NCBI RefSeq assembly: GCF_008807415.1 | Contig: NZ_CP043626.1 | Coordinates: forward strand, 4,564,501 to 4,628,500 | From: Pseudomonas denitrificans (nom. rej.) | GTDB taxonomy: Bacteria > Pseudomonadota > Gammaproteobacteria > Pseudomonadales > Pseudomonadaceae | Reading direction: 5' to 3' | Length of the DNA: 64,000 bases | Shown: positions 15,781 to 26,724 of the stretch, piece after piece | How positions within the stretch are numbered: position 1 is the first letter of the stretch | How the letters are laid out: each line of letters opens with the position of its first letter | Position numbers and translations under genes: made by a program | The notes under the pieces: generated by a model | What the model saw: the letters and a program-made list of their open reading frames with translations, nothing else | Told to the model about the DNA's origin: nothing | Database searches by the model: none

Positions 15781-17204
15781 TCAGCCCTGGTGGCGAATCT
15801 TCTCGACGATGGCGGTGGTGGAGCTGTTCTCCACCAGACCCAGCACGCGCACTTCGCCGCCGTAGGCCTTGACGATGTCGGCACCGACCACCTGCTCGAC
15901 GCCGTAGTCGCCGCCCTTCACCAGCACGTCAGGGCGGACTTCGGTGAGCAGACGCTCGGGGTGTCCTCGGCAAAGCTGACGACCCAGTCCACCGCGCCGA
16001 GGCCGGCGAGCACGGCCATGCGACGGTCGACGCTGTTGATCGGGCGGCCCGGGCCTTTCAGGCGGGTCACCGAGGCGTCGTCGTTGGTGGCAACGATCAG
16101 GCGGTCGCCCTGCGCGCGCGCCTGCTCCAGGTAGGTCACGTGGCCGGCATGGAGGATGTCGAAGCAGCCATTGGTGAAGACGATCTTCTCGCCATGGGCG
16201 CGGGCGTCCTCGATGGCCAGCAGCAGTTGCTCGAGGCTCAGTACGCCACGCTCGGAGCCCTGCTCGCGCTGCACGGCGCGGCGCAGTTCCGGGGCGCTGA
16301 TGGCGGCGGTGCCGAGCTTGCCGACGACGATACCGGCCGCGAGGTTGGCCAGGGCCACGGCCTGCGGCAGGTCTTCACCGGCGGCGATGGCGCCGGCCAG
16401 CGTGGAAATCACCGTGTCGCCGGCGCCAGTGACGTCGAATACTTCGCGGGCACGGGCCGGCAGGTGCAGGGCGCTGTGGCCCGGGCGCAGCAGGGTCATG
16501 CCGTGTTCGCCGCGGGTGACCAGCAGCGCGCCGAGCTCCAGCTCGGTCATCAGTTTCTGACCCTTGGCGACCAGATCGGCCTCATCCGTGCAGCGACCGA
16601 CGATGGCTTCGAATTCGGAGAGGTTCGGAGTGATCAGGCTGGCGCCACGGTAGATGGCGAAATCCTTGCCCTTGGGATCGGCCAGCACCGGGATGCCGCG
16701 CTGGCGGGCAGCCTGGATCAGTTGCTGGTGGTTCTTCAGCGCACCCTTGCCGTAGTCGGAGAGCACCAGCACGCGAACCTGGTCCAGCAGCGCCTCGACG
16801 TCGGCGGACAGGGCCACGGCGTCGGTACGGAAGGCTTCCTCGAAGTCCACGCGCAGCAGTTGCTGGTGGCGGCTCATGACCCGCAGCTTGACGATGGTCG
16901 GCTGGCCGGCGATGCGCTGGAAGCGGGTGGTCACGCCCACTGCCTGCAGGCTGTCGCTCAGGCTGTCGGCCGCTTCGTCGACGCCGGTGACGCCGACCAG
17001 GAAAGCCGGGGCACCGAGGGCGGCAAGGTTCAGCGCGACGTTGGCGGCGCCGCCGGGGCGGTCCTCATGCTGCTCGACCCGCACCACGGGCACCGGCGCC
17101 TCGGGCGAGATGCGCGAGGTCGCGCCGTGCCAGTAGCGGTCGAGCATCACGTCGCCTACCACCAGCACGGGGGCCTGATCGAATCGGGGCATGGTCAATT
17201 TCAT
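15781..17204 (-). CDS. hldE: bifunctional heptose-7-phosphate kinase/heptose-1-phosphate adenylyltransferase, interrupted by an apparent frameshift
   Basis: HldE makes ADP-heptose for the LPS inner core. The N-terminal ribokinase-like domain (about 1-315) shows [16 protein letters not shown] and the anion-hole motif [12 protein letters not shown]. The C-terminal nucleotidyltransferase domain begins near residue 340 with [14 protein letters not shown] (HxGH). At 15958-15961 a run of four G (C on the coding strand) breaks the frame: the frame reads EDTP then SVCSPK and stops at 15918, whereas adding one base gives EDTPERLL and continues to a normal end at 15781. The restored length is 474 residues, which is the length I remember for PAO1 HldE. 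A sequencing or assembly error is more likely than gene loss. Start chosen at [12 protein letters not shown] with GGAG upstream. Confidence 0.9.
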
Positions 17205-17291
17205 GGGAACTCCGCAGGTCGAAATCGCCGCGGATAATACCATAGCCGCCCAGTGCGACTTGCGCCGAACACCGGGCGGTCACGGCAATGC

Positions 17292-18704
17292 CTAGGGGAC
17301 TTTGCGAACCCAGAACAGCTCGTGGCGACGCACCGCCTTGCGGAAGAACTCGTCGTCGCCAGTGGCCGGCCACCGACGGCCGGCGAGCGCGCGCTGGATC
17401 AGCCGGCGCAGGCGTTTCTTGCCGGTGAGCGGAGTCTGCAGGTCGTGCTGCAGGGCCAGGGCCTGGGCCTTGTCGATGCGGGTCGCGGCGTCCAGCACCG
17501 GGCTCCACAGCGGGTCGGCCGGCAATGCCTCGATACAAGGCGGCAGGGCAATGCCACCGTCGGCCGGGCCCATGGGCCAGCGGTCGTTGTCGTGCAGGTG
17601 GTTGGCGTAGAGCAGCAGCGTCTGCGGTTTCCAGCTGCTGCGCGAAATCGCCTCCAGCGTCGCCTGGGTGGCGTGAACGTGGTCGGCGTGGGGGTCCAGT
17701 TCCGGGTGCGCGGTGAGGATCACTTCCGGGCGGATGTGCTCGATCAGCGCGGTGAGGTCGGCCACCAGGTTGAGCCAGGTCGGTGCGCCGTCGCTGTCAC
17801 CCGGCAGCGCGAAGGGGTTGAAGCCGCGCACGCTGCGGATGTCGATCTCGCCGGACTCCCGCGAGCCGAACGCCTGGCTCGGCTCGGCGGCCATGGCCGG
17901 CAATTGCAGGCAGTAGTAGCCCAGTTGCACGCAGCGCTCGGCCGGCACGCCACCCCAGAGCGGTGCGGCAATGCTGTCCCAGGTGCGCAGGCGGCCCTTG
18001 AGCCGGGCAGCCTCGACCTTGCCCAGCCCGAGACGCTGGTAGTGTTCAGCCTCGATCTCGCCTTGCGTCAGGGTGACGATCCAGGCTTCCGGGCAACGGC
18101 TGTACTGGCCGAAGGCGGCCAGTTCGGCATCGTCCGCGTGGGGCGCGATGATCAGCAGGCGCTGTCGGGCGTAGTCCGGATTGTCGAAGGCGTGCAGCAC
18201 GCCCTGCTGCGCCAGTCGGCAATGGCGGCTGCGGATGCGCAGATGCCCGGAACGCAGTGCTTCGCCCTGGCCGGAGAGGTTGATGTAGCGCTTGCCGCTG
18301 ACGCCACGCTCGAAGTCCTGGCGATCGGGCTCGACGCCTTCGATCAGCACCTGCGGGTCGAGCCAGCGGCCGAGCAGCGAGGCTTTGACCTCGATCTCCA
18401 GCACCAGCGTCTCCTCGCCCGCCGGCAGCGCACCGGTGGCGACGTGCAGGCCGTGCGGGCCGAGGGATACCGGCAGGGCGATGGAGCCCTCGGGGAAGTC
18501 GTAGCGGTAGTCGTCGCGCGGCGAATAGAACAGGTGATCGGCGAACCACGCTTCATGGGCGACCCAGCCGAGCAACACGGCCAGCGGCACGCTCCACCAG
18601 GGCGCGAAGATGCCCAGCAGGATCAGCGCCAGCAGGGCGACGAGCAGGACCGCGCGCTTCTTGCGGCGGTGCTGTTTGAGCAGGTGCTGCTTGCGGGCGC
18701 TCAT
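17292..18704 (-). CDS. dnpA: PIG-L/LmbE-type de-N-acetylase
   Basis: 470 residues. An N-terminal basic stretch and two hydrophobic segments (about 17-52) anchor it in the inner membrane. The zinc-binding PIG-L motif appears as LLIIAPHADDAELAAFG near residue 187, with the matching histidine motif TAHPELDPHADHVHATQ further on. It corresponds to PA5002 (DnpA), a predicted LPS-related de-N-acetylase linked to fluoroquinolone persistence in P. aeruginosa. In PAO1 I recall this gene lying near wapH and ssg; here it lies between hldE and the mig-14-like gene. Substrate not established by sequence. Confidence 0.85.
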   Translation of the reverse strand: MSARKQHLLKQHRRKKRAVLLVALLALILLGIFAPWWSVPLAVLLGWVAHEAWFADHLFYSPRDDYRYDFPEGSIALPVSLGPHGLHVATGALPAGEETLVLEIEVKASLLGRWLDPQVLIEGVEPDRQDFERGVSGKRYINLSGQGEALRSGHLRIRSRHCRLAQQGVLHAFDNPDYARQRLLIIAPHADDAELAAFGQYSRCPEAWIVTLTQGEIEAEHYQRLGLGKVEAARLKGRLRTWDSIAAPLWGGVPAERCVQLGYYCLQLPAMAAEPSQAFGSRESGEIDIRSVRGFNPFALPGDSDGAPTWLNLVADLTALIEHIRPEVILTAHPELDPHADHVHATQATLEAISRSSWKPQTLLLYANHLHDNDRWPMGPADGGIALPPCIEALPADPLWSPVLDAATRIDKAQALALQHDLQTPLTGKKRLRRLIQRALAGRRWPATGDDEFFRKAVRRHELFWVRKVP

Positions 18705-18742
18705 GGCGGCTCTCCATCAAGCCCGCTGTCGCGGGCGGGGCG

Positions 18743-19639
18743 TCAGACCTGGAACACCGGCACGCGGTGGCACCAGCGGTCCTTGTACTCGCGGTCGGCG
18801 CGGCCGAAGGAATAGCGCAGCGGCTTGCCCAGCGCCTCGGCCTCGGCCCAGGCCTCTTGCGTATTGACGAAGCTGAGCACGCTACCGGGGCTGAACTCGC
18901 GGTTCTCCGGAGCGACGCCGCCGTTGATGTACTCGACGCTGACCCATCTGGGCGCTTCGACCCGGTAGAGAATCTGGATCGCCACCGGCTCGCCGTCCAG
19001 GCGCACCAGCGAACCCCGCATGAAGTCGCGCATCAGGCCGAAGACTTCGGCCAGCCGTGCCTTGCCCGGCACTTCGAACTCCCAGCGACGCTGGAACAGG
19101 TCGGCATAGATGCTCGCCTGCTCCTCGGAGCTCAGCTCGCTCATCGGCTGCAGTACGCCGCCCGCCTCTTCCAGCAGGCGCTGTTCGCGGCGCTGGTTGT
19201 AGCGGAATTTCTTCGAGAAGTCGGCCGGCGCGCGGTTCATCGCCAGTTGCTCGGGCTGCTCGCGGGCGTCGCTGACCTGCTCGCGGTTGAGTTCGGAGAG
19301 GTAGCGCACCTGATGGCGCAGCTCGATGCGCGCACCTTCGGCGATGGGCAGGATGATCTCGGCGTTGCCCAGGTCGAACAGCGCCTTCTTGCCCTCGCGC
19401 TTGAGCACATCCTTGGACAACGCCAGGCTGCGCCCCCAGGTCGGCACGGCGGCGCGCAGTTCATCGCCCTCGAACCAGCCCAGGTAACGCACCGGAATGC
19501 CGGCCAGATGGGCGAGACGCTCAACCACATCCGGATGGGTGGCGACGCTGCCGCCGAAGCGCTGCCAGGCGGCGGCATAGTCGGCCGCCTCGATGGGCGT
19601 CCAGCCGCGTTCGCGGAAGACTCGCAGACGGTTCAGCAT
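18743..19639 (-). CDS. Mig-14-like protein (GNAT-fold, peptide resistance)
   Basis: 298 residues from MLNRLRVFRERGWTPIEAADY, the start that leaves 22 bases after msbA; a longer in-frame start at 19699 would overlap msbA. The order of segments (WGRSLALSKDVLKREGKKALFDLGNAEIILP; FSKKFRYNQRREQRLLEEAGG; IYADLFQRRWEF; FSPGSVLSFVNTQEAWAEAEALG; SFGRADREYKDRW) matches the Mig-14 family, which resembles FemX/GNAT acyltransferases. Mig-14 is needed for resistance to antimicrobial peptides in Salmonella, and PA5003 is the P. aeruginosa homologue. It probably acts at the inner membrane face on the envelope; the reaction is unknown. Confidence 0.8.
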   Translation of the reverse strand: MLNRLRVFRERGWTPIEAADYAAAWQRFGGSVATHPDVVERLAHLAGIPVRYLGWFEGDELRAAVPTWGRSLALSKDVLKREGKKALFDLGNAEIILPIAEGARIELRHQVRYLSELNREQVSDAREQPEQLAMNRAPADFSKKFRYNQRREQRLLEEAGGVLQPMSELSSEEQASIYADLFQRRWEFEVPGKARLAEVFGLMRDFMRGSLVRLDGEPVAIQILYRVEAPRWVSVEYINGGVAPENREFSPGSVLSFVNTQEAWAEAEALGKPLRYSFGRADREYKDRWCHRVPVFQV

Positions 19640-19661
19640 GCCAGGGGATTCCGCACCTGCA

Positions 19662-21494
<1,833 letters not shown>

Positions 21495-21594
21495 GTAGGA
21501 ATCGCACGCTTAAAAGGTCGGCGATTATAACACAGCGCTCTCGTTTGCCCGGCGGCTGGGCTACTATAGCCGGCTATCGATTCAGGGACCCGTT

Positions 21595-22245
21595 ATGCAA
21601 GACCTCGCTCTCTCCGCCTACGAAGCGCTGCGCGCCGGCGCCCAGGTGCTGGAAGCCGACAAGCATGGCGACAAGGTCCTGCGCCTGGCCGATGGCAACT
21701 TCCTGAAACTGTTCCGACGCAAGCGGCTGATTTCCTCGGCGGCGCTCTATCCCTATGCGCAGCGTTTCGCCGACAACACCCAGACGCTGCAGCGCCTGGC
21801 GGTGCCCTGCCCGCAGATCATCGCGGTGTACCGCATTGCCGATATCGCCCGCGACGCGGTGCACTACCGCCCCCTGCCGGGCGACACGCTGCGCCAGGTG
21901 ATCGAAGCCGGCGAGGCGGACACACAACTGGCGGCGCAACTGGGCGAACTGATCGCCGGGCTGCATGACCAGGGCGTGTACTTCCGCTCACTGCACCTGG
22001 GCAACGTGGTGAAGACCCCCGAAGGCACCCTGGGCCTGATCGACCTCGCGGACATGAAGAAGCAGCGCCGGGCACTGTCGCGCCAGCAGCGCAAACGCAA
22101 CTTCGCCCACATGCTGCGCTATACCCAGGATCGCCAGTGGCTGCTGGCCGGCAATACCGACAGCCTTTCACAAGCCTACCTTTCCCACAGCCCGGTACGC
22201 TGGCCGCTGGCCGAGCTGAGACAGTTCCTCAGTTCGGCTCCATGA
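21595..22245 (+). CDS. kinase-fold protein of the LPS core/toluene-tolerance type
   Basis: 216 residues. A small protein-kinase-like fold is visible: LADGNFLKLFRRKRLISSA (nucleotide loop and lysine), VYFRSLHLGNVV (catalytic loop, HLGN) and LGLIDLADMKKQ (metal-binding Asp). Close relatives in Pseudomonas are annotated as toluene tolerance or LPS kinase-like proteins; it matches PA4998. A -10-like TACTAT lies at 21562-21567. It is divergent from msbA and convergent with waaL, overlapping the waaL 3' end by 17 bases. The catalytic HRD is replaced, so activity is uncertain. Confidence 0.75.
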   Translation: MQDLALSAYEALRAGAQVLEADKHGDKVLRLADGNFLKLFRRKRLISSAALYPYAQRFADNTQTLQRLAVPCPQIIAVYRIADIARDAVHYRPLPGDTLRQVIEAGEADTQLAAQLGELIAGLHDQGVYFRSLHLGNVVKTPEGTLGLIDLADMKKQRRALSRQQRKRNFAHMLRYTQDRQWLLAGNTDSLSQAYLSHSPVRWPLAELRQFLSSAP

Positions 22246-23449
22246 CCGCCGGCCGCACCTGAGGCCAGCGCTCCAGGCTGAGCCCCAGCAGGATCACCAC
22301 CCAGGGCATCAGCCACATTGCGCGCGTGCGCTCCCACAGGCTGAACACATCGAACTGCATGGCGACGCTGGAGAACACCCACAGCAGCATCACCGACAGG
22401 CCCAGCGCCCGCGAGCGGCTTCGCCAGGCGTTGTAGCCAATCGTGCCCCACAGCACCAGAAACGCCAGCAAGGCCGGCACGCCGTACTGGATCGCCGTGT
22501 GCACGGGGAAGTTGTGCGCCCCGTTCTCGTATACGGAACGCCCGCTGGTCACCGAATAATCGCCCCCCAGCCCAACGCCGAACCAGAAATGCTGCTGGAT
22601 CTGCGGCCAGGCATTGCGCAGCAGCTCGAAACGCTCGGCGTCGCCGCGTTCCATAAGCCCCGGCTCGACGACAACCAGCGTTGCGCCACCGACCAGAAGC
22701 AACAGAGGCAGCAGCTTGGCGATCCGGCCCGGCACCAGACTCAAGCTGAAGATGGCGGTAACCATCAGCGCCAGCAATGCCCCCCGGCTTCCGCAGAGCA
22801 CCACGTAGATCAGCGATGCGGCCAGCAGGAGTACCCAGGGCAGTTGCGACCAGCCGCGGCGCGGCAGCAACGGCACGCACAACACCGTGACGAAGGCGAT
22901 CGAGTAAGCCGCCGCGTTGGGGTTATCCAGGAAGCCGCCAAACCCGTTCAGGCGCCCCATCCCATAAGCAGGGGCAAACAGGAGTGCCGCCACGCTGTAG
23001 AGGCCGACCACCAGAGCCAGCGACAGCATCGTCAGGCGCAGCCGACGCTCATCCGCGCGGGCCCAGAGCACCCAGCCGAAGATGAACAGCATGAACAACG
23101 AAACACTCTTGAGGTTGCCCGCCGGCTTGCCCGTCTTGGACCACAGCAGAGAAAGCACCGCCCAGCCGAACAGCGCCAGCAGAAGCCACAACTCCCGGTG
23201 AGCCCGAAGCAGGTGGCCGAGCTCCTGCCGGCGGGTGATGCACAACCACAGCGATGGCAGGTAGACGAACAGCGCGACCATCTGGAAATAGAACTTCATG
23301 CTGGGTGTCAGCATCACCCCGGCGATGCTCCACAGCACGCCAATGCCCAGCATCGCCTCGGCTATCCGGCTTCCCCGGCGCTGCGACACGCCAGTGGGGG
23401 TCACCGTGGGGCACCAGGACTTCCAGGCGGAAGCAATTACATCTTTCAT
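22229..23449 (-). CDS. waaL: O-antigen ligase
   Basis: About 406 residues with some 10-12 hydrophobic helices, Wzy_C/WaaL superfamily. WaaL transfers undecaprenyl-linked O antigen to lipid A-core at the periplasmic face of the inner membrane. Seen: the conserved Arg in VVLCGSRGALLAL, and the large periplasmic loop with ENGAHNFPVHTAIQYGVPA, which contains the HN-x9-G ligase motif. The start MKDVIASAWKSW is chosen because it lies 11 bases after the glycosyltransferase stop; no good ribosome binding site is visible, and an in-frame start at 23527 is possible. It matches PA4999 by position. Confidence 0.87.
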   Translation of the reverse strand: MKDVIASAWKSWCPTVTPTGVSQRRGSRIAEAMLGIGVLWSIAGVMLTPSMKFYFQMVALFVYLPSLWLCITRRQELGHLLRAHRELWLLLALFGWAVLSLLWSKTGKPAGNLKSVSLFMLFIFGWVLWARADERRLRLTMLSLALVVGLYSVAALLFAPAYGMGRLNGFGGFLDNPNAAAYSIAFVTVLCVPLLPRRGWSQLPWVLLLAASLIYVVLCGSRGALLALMVTAIFSLSLVPGRIAKLLPLLLLVGGATLVVVEPGLMERGDAERFELLRNAWPQIQQHFWFGVGLGGDYSVTSGRSVYENGAHNFPVHTAIQYGVPALLAFLVLWGTIGYNAWRSRSRALGLSVMLLWVFSSVAMQFDVFSLWERTRAMWLMPWVVILLGLSLERWPQVRPAVMEPN

Positions 23450-23460
23450 CGGCAAACGTC

Positions 23461-24327
23461 TTATTCCCGCCCGAACTTGAACAGCAGATGGCGAATCCGC
23501 CGCAGGGTGATGCGATTCCATCGCCATGGCGGAAGCTGCAGGAGCAGCGACCAGGCGTAGCCCTTGTCACCGACCACGGATTGCTTGAGCGCCTTGTTGA
23601 GGATACAGGTCATGCCAGCGCCGTACGCCGGGTGGTCACGGTAAGGAGCGACCGCCATCCGATCATAATTCAGCTGGTTCTTGTAGGCCGTCCGCGACAG
23701 GTTGCCTTCGTGGCGGCGGTAGCCGCTGACTACTTCCGGCAGGACTTCGACCCGGTAGCCCAGGTGGGCGATCTTCAGGGTCATCTGGAAGTCCTGGATA
23801 CGGATCTGCGGATCGTAGCCGCCAACCCGGTCCATGGCCTCGCGCCGGTACATCGCGACGGTCGCGCCGACGGCGATGGCCTGCCCCAGCAACTCGTCGA
23901 AGCTGTACTGGCGCACGGCATTGCCCGGCCCGCCCTTCAGGTGTTTGCCGTCGGCGTCGATATAGACGGCGCGCCCGCCGAGGCAACCGACCTCCGGGTG
24001 CTCACGCAGGTAGTTCGCCTGCAGGCGCAGACGCCCCGGCATCATGATGTCGTCGGAGTCCGGCGTGGCCACCAGTTCGCCCCGCGCATGGCTCAACGCC
24101 GTGTTGAGCGCGGCACTGACGCCCTGGTTGGCCTGGCGGTAGAACTGGAAGCCATGCTCCTGCTGGAGCGCCTGGATCTTCTCCGCACTGCGATCCTGGG
24201 ACCCATCATCCACCACGATCAACTCGAAGTTGGGATAGTCCTGCCCAAGAATGCTCAGCAGTGTCTCTTCGATATATCGCTCGCGGTTATAGCAAGGCAC
24301 CAGCACGGAAATCAGCGGGTTTTCCAC
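23461..24327 (-). CDS. wapR: GT2 glycosyltransferase, WapR-like
   Basis: 288 residues from a GTG with GAGG six bases upstream; a GTG two codons earlier is equally in frame. A GT-A fold family 2 transferase is evident: ISVLVPCYNRERYIEETLLSI, FELIVVDDGSQD and the metal-binding TPDSDDIMMPGRL. WapR (PA5000) is the alpha-1,3-rhamnosyltransferase that makes the O-antigen-accepting core glycoform in P. aeruginosa. The identity here rests on position between waaL and the ssg-like gene, so the sugar transferred should be treated as likely, not proven. It overlaps or abuts the preceding stop. Confidence 0.75.
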   Translation of the reverse strand: MENPLISVLVPCYNRERYIEETLLSILGQDYPNFELIVVDDGSQDRSAEKIQALQQEHGFQFYRQANQGVSAALNTALSHARGELVATPDSDDIMMPGRLRLQANYLREHPEVGCLGGRAVYIDADGKHLKGGPGNAVRQYSFDELLGQAIAVGATVAMYRREAMDRVGGYDPQIRIQDFQMTLKIAHLGYRVEVLPEVVSGYRRHEGNLSRTAYKNQLNYDRMAVAPYRDHPAYGAGMTCILNKALKQSVVGDKGYAWSLLLQLPPWRWNRITLRRIRHLLFKFGRE

Positions 24328-24334
24328 AGACACC

Positions 24335-25318
24335 TCAATAACCGGCAGATAGTGGCCACAGGTCAGAACCCAAAGCCAGTCGCCAGCGCTCCAGCATACC
24401 GGGCTGCGGCCTCTCACGCAGCGGGACAGCCATGGCCTGGACGATCCGTGCCCCGATCTGGCTGAACCCGAAACCTTCCACGGCCAGCATCCGGCCGGCC
24501 TCGGCAATGCGCGACGCGCGCTGCGGGTCATCCCGCAACTGCTGCAGTTTGCTGCGCAGTTGGGCGACATCGCGGTAAAGCACCACGTTGTGCATGTCCT
24601 GCAACCCCAGCGCGCGATTCTCCGCCTCACCCTGGTCATAGGCCAGCAGCACGCAGCCGCAGGCCATGGCCTCGAAATTCTTGATCATGTACTCGCCCAT
24701 GCCAACATCGGCACTGACGAAGAAGCGGATACGGTTGAGCGTATTCAGGTAGTCCTCGCCCGAATTGGTCTTGGTCACCAGCAGGTTTTCCACCCGTCCC
24801 AGTTCATCCAGCAGCGCCTTGCGGCCGCTGTAGGCCACGCTACCGGTGCTGCCGACGAAGGCCAGTTCGATATCCCGCTCCCGCCCCAGGTCATGCAGCA
24901 GGTTCTGGTCATAGCCCTTGGGCACGAAGACCGCATCGAAGCCTTCCTGGCGCAGGCGCTCGCTGACCATGTAGCCCGAGCTGATCACCCGCGCCCAGGG
25001 CAGGCGACGATAATGCGCGCTGAACTTCCCGGTGTACTTGCAGGAAATATAGTTCTGGTAGGCGTCGTGCTCGAGAATGACCAGGTTGGGCACGCTGCGG
25101 ATGAAGGCTGCCTGGCGCATTTCCTTCTTGAAGCGCAGGAAGAACAGGATGCGATCGTACTTCGACACATCCACGTGCTCACGGAAGTAACGGCGCAGGT
25201 TGGCCTGCTCGTCACTGGACAGCCAGCGCAGGTCGCACTCGCAATGCTCGGCGATTCCGTCGTACAGGCGATCGAGGATGGCGCGTTGTTCTTTCTGGAC
25301 CAGGAACAGAACTTTCAA
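24335..25318 (-). CDS. ssg: cell-surface glycosyltransferase, Ssg-like
   Basis: 327 residues. The N-terminal MKVLFLVQKEQRAILDRLYDGIAEH and the C-terminal donor-binding half (NRIRFFVSADVGMGEYMIKNFEAMACGCVLLAY) fit a GT-B transferase of the glyco_trans_1_2 type. It corresponds to PA5001, called Ssg in other Pseudomonas, where mutants lose O antigen and surface polysaccharide and change phage sensitivity. It heads the ssg-wapR-waaL group, with 142 bases of leader upstream. Confidence 0.8.
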   Translation of the reverse strand: MKVLFLVQKEQRAILDRLYDGIAEHCECDLRWLSSDEQANLRRYFREHVDVSKYDRILFFLRFKKEMRQAAFIRSVPNLVILEHDAYQNYISCKYTGKFSAHYRRLPWARVISSGYMVSERLRQEGFDAVFVPKGYDQNLLHDLGRERDIELAFVGSTGSVAYSGRKALLDELGRVENLLVTKTNSGEDYLNTLNRIRFFVSADVGMGEYMIKNFEAMACGCVLLAYDQGEAENRALGLQDMHNVVLYRDVAQLRSKLQQLRDDPQRASRIAEAGRMLAVEGFGFSQIGARIVQAMAVPLRERPQPGMLERWRLALGSDLWPLSAGY

Positions 25319-25460
25319 GACTCACCTTTTGCATCGCAGAGTGCGGGCAATCGAAATAACGTGCATCCTGGGCCGGATACGGCAATCGCCCAGCTTCCAT
25401 GCGCCCCGCCCCGTCACCCTCCACAAGGAAAGCGGCGACAAGGACAATGCGCCGCGAAGA

Positions 25461-25742
25461 TTAGGGGACGCTGAACAACCCGGTCAAGACGATGGCCGTC
25501 TCAGGATGCAGAAGCAGGAGTTGGCTCTGACGGACGTTGTAATAGGTGCAACCCGCGGGGAGGTCCTTGATGACCAACGGCATCGCCCCAATGGTGACAC
25601 CACTGCCAATCTCGAGTTCATCGGCGATGTTGCAGCTGTGCGCACCAAGGCTCAAATCGTCACCGATCACCAGCGAATAACGCGACAGCCCCAATGTCTT
25701 GATACCCACCGTGGAGCTCTGCCGGATGTTGCGGCAGAGCCA
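25461..25742 (-). pseudogene. C-terminal remnant of a serine O-acetyltransferase-like hexapeptide protein
   Basis: Read in the frame of the preceding gene but after its TGA stop, this stretch encodes about 93 residues of a left-handed beta-helix: RNIRQSSTVGIKTLG, IGDDLSLGAHSC, LEIGSGVTIGAMPLVIKDLPAG. These equal the C-terminal half of CysE-like acetyltransferases found in polysaccharide loci. The N-terminal half is absent, its place taken by the end of the upstream gene. A GTG at 25709 could start an 82-residue product, but that would begin inside the helix. A perfect inverted repeat GCTCTGCCG / CGGCAGAGC (25716-25740) lies at the junction. I read it as a decayed gene left by a deletion or recombination. 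Confidence 0.65.
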
Positions 25743-26672
25743 TCACGAGCTCACTCGCAGGTGTTTGCCACCCGTCGCTGCCATTTCTGCTTCGAGCAAT
25801 GCATCGAGTTGGGTAGGTTCGACTTTTGGCACCACACTGGCCGGCAACCGACTGTCTGGCGACAGATTGAACAGCCTCAGCGGGAAACGCGGCGAAACCT
25901 TCTCGGCGACGATCCGGAAGCTGGGCAGGATGTAATCCTCGAAATCTTCGTCGAGGCTGCTGGGCAGAGCAGCCGTCCCTGTTTCGTAGAAGCGCCCGAT
26001 ACTCTTGTTCAGGTCCATCCCGATGATGAACACCTGGCTGAAGCCCAGGTGACAGGCCAGTTGCGTCGCGGCGTAGGGGATGGTGCGCCCACCGAAATAG
26101 CCCTTGCTCATGTTGCGACTGAAGCCGATCCGATTGGTCTTCCTGCGCAACAGCGAGAACCCGCAGATCAGGTCGGGATCACGGCGGACGGACCAGGCAT
26201 AGGAACGATCCGACAGCACCGCCATGCCATGCCGGCGGTTGACCCTCTCCAGCAGAAAGACATTCGCCCTGCCCGGCAGCAAGGTCGGGTCATGACGATG
26301 CAGCGCCTGGAAGCAGTTCAGGCTCATTGCCAGGTGCGTGGCGCTGCGCGCGCCGAGACAGGCAAGGTCAGGGCGATCACGCACGAACCCGGGGTCATCA
26401 CAGATATAGAAGAACGGCGTGATCTTCTGGTCGACGCAGCGAACGATGGAGCCGTTCATCGCGATGACTGGCCAGTCCGCATAGCGCGCCAGCGGGAACC
26501 CCCCGGCGGAAGGTCCGGAAGCGAGCAGGAACACACTCCCCTGGTATCGCCCACGGCACTCTCCGAACTCGGCCAGGGGAAGCTGCATGCTCCCATCGCC
26601 CAGCCAGCGTCGACCACCTTCCTGTTTGAGTTCCAGCATTTGCAATCGCGCGCTCGTCAATGAATCGCCCAA
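25743..26672 (-). CDS. unrecognised LPS-cluster protein (MptE/DUF115 or GT42-like)
   Basis: 309 residues from a TTG start; an ATG at 26639 (MLELKQEGG) is the alternative and neither has a strong ribosome binding site. The N-terminal strand-loop-helix GSVFLLASGPSAGGFPLARYADWPVIAMNGSI resembles the nucleotide-binding start of DUF115/MptE-like and GT42 sialyltransferase-like proteins, and FSQVFIIGMDLNKSIGRFYE resembles their second conserved block (GxDL). This suggests a glycosyltransferase or CMP-sugar-binding enzyme acting on the core, which is inference. PAO1 carries dnpA and mig-14 at this place, so the gene is a variable part of the locus. Base composition is somewhat lower in G+C than its neighbours. 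Confidence 0.6.
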   Translation of the reverse strand: MGDSLTSARLQMLELKQEGGRRWLGDGSMQLPLAEFGECRGRYQGSVFLLASGPSAGGFPLARYADWPVIAMNGSIVRCVDQKITPFFYICDDPGFVRDRPDLACLGARSATHLAMSLNCFQALHRHDPTLLPGRANVFLLERVNRRHGMAVLSDRSYAWSVRRDPDLICGFSLLRRKTNRIGFSRNMSKGYFGGRTIPYAATQLACHLGFSQVFIIGMDLNKSIGRFYETGTAALPSSLDEDFEDYILPSFRIVAEKVSPRFPLRLFNLSPDSRLPASVVPKVEPTQLDALLEAEMAATGGKHLRVSS

Positions 26673-26724
26673 GGGCGCATCCAGCGTCCAGGCCAGTAAA
26701 AATGAAGGGAGAAACGCAGGGCCG

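Noticed and set aside
25461..26672. TGA readthrough or selenocysteine fusion joining the 309-residue protein to the acetyltransferase part
   Set aside because: No selenocysteine insertion element was recognised, the acetyltransferase lacks its N-terminal half, and the junction carries a recombination-like inverted repeat. A remnant is simpler.
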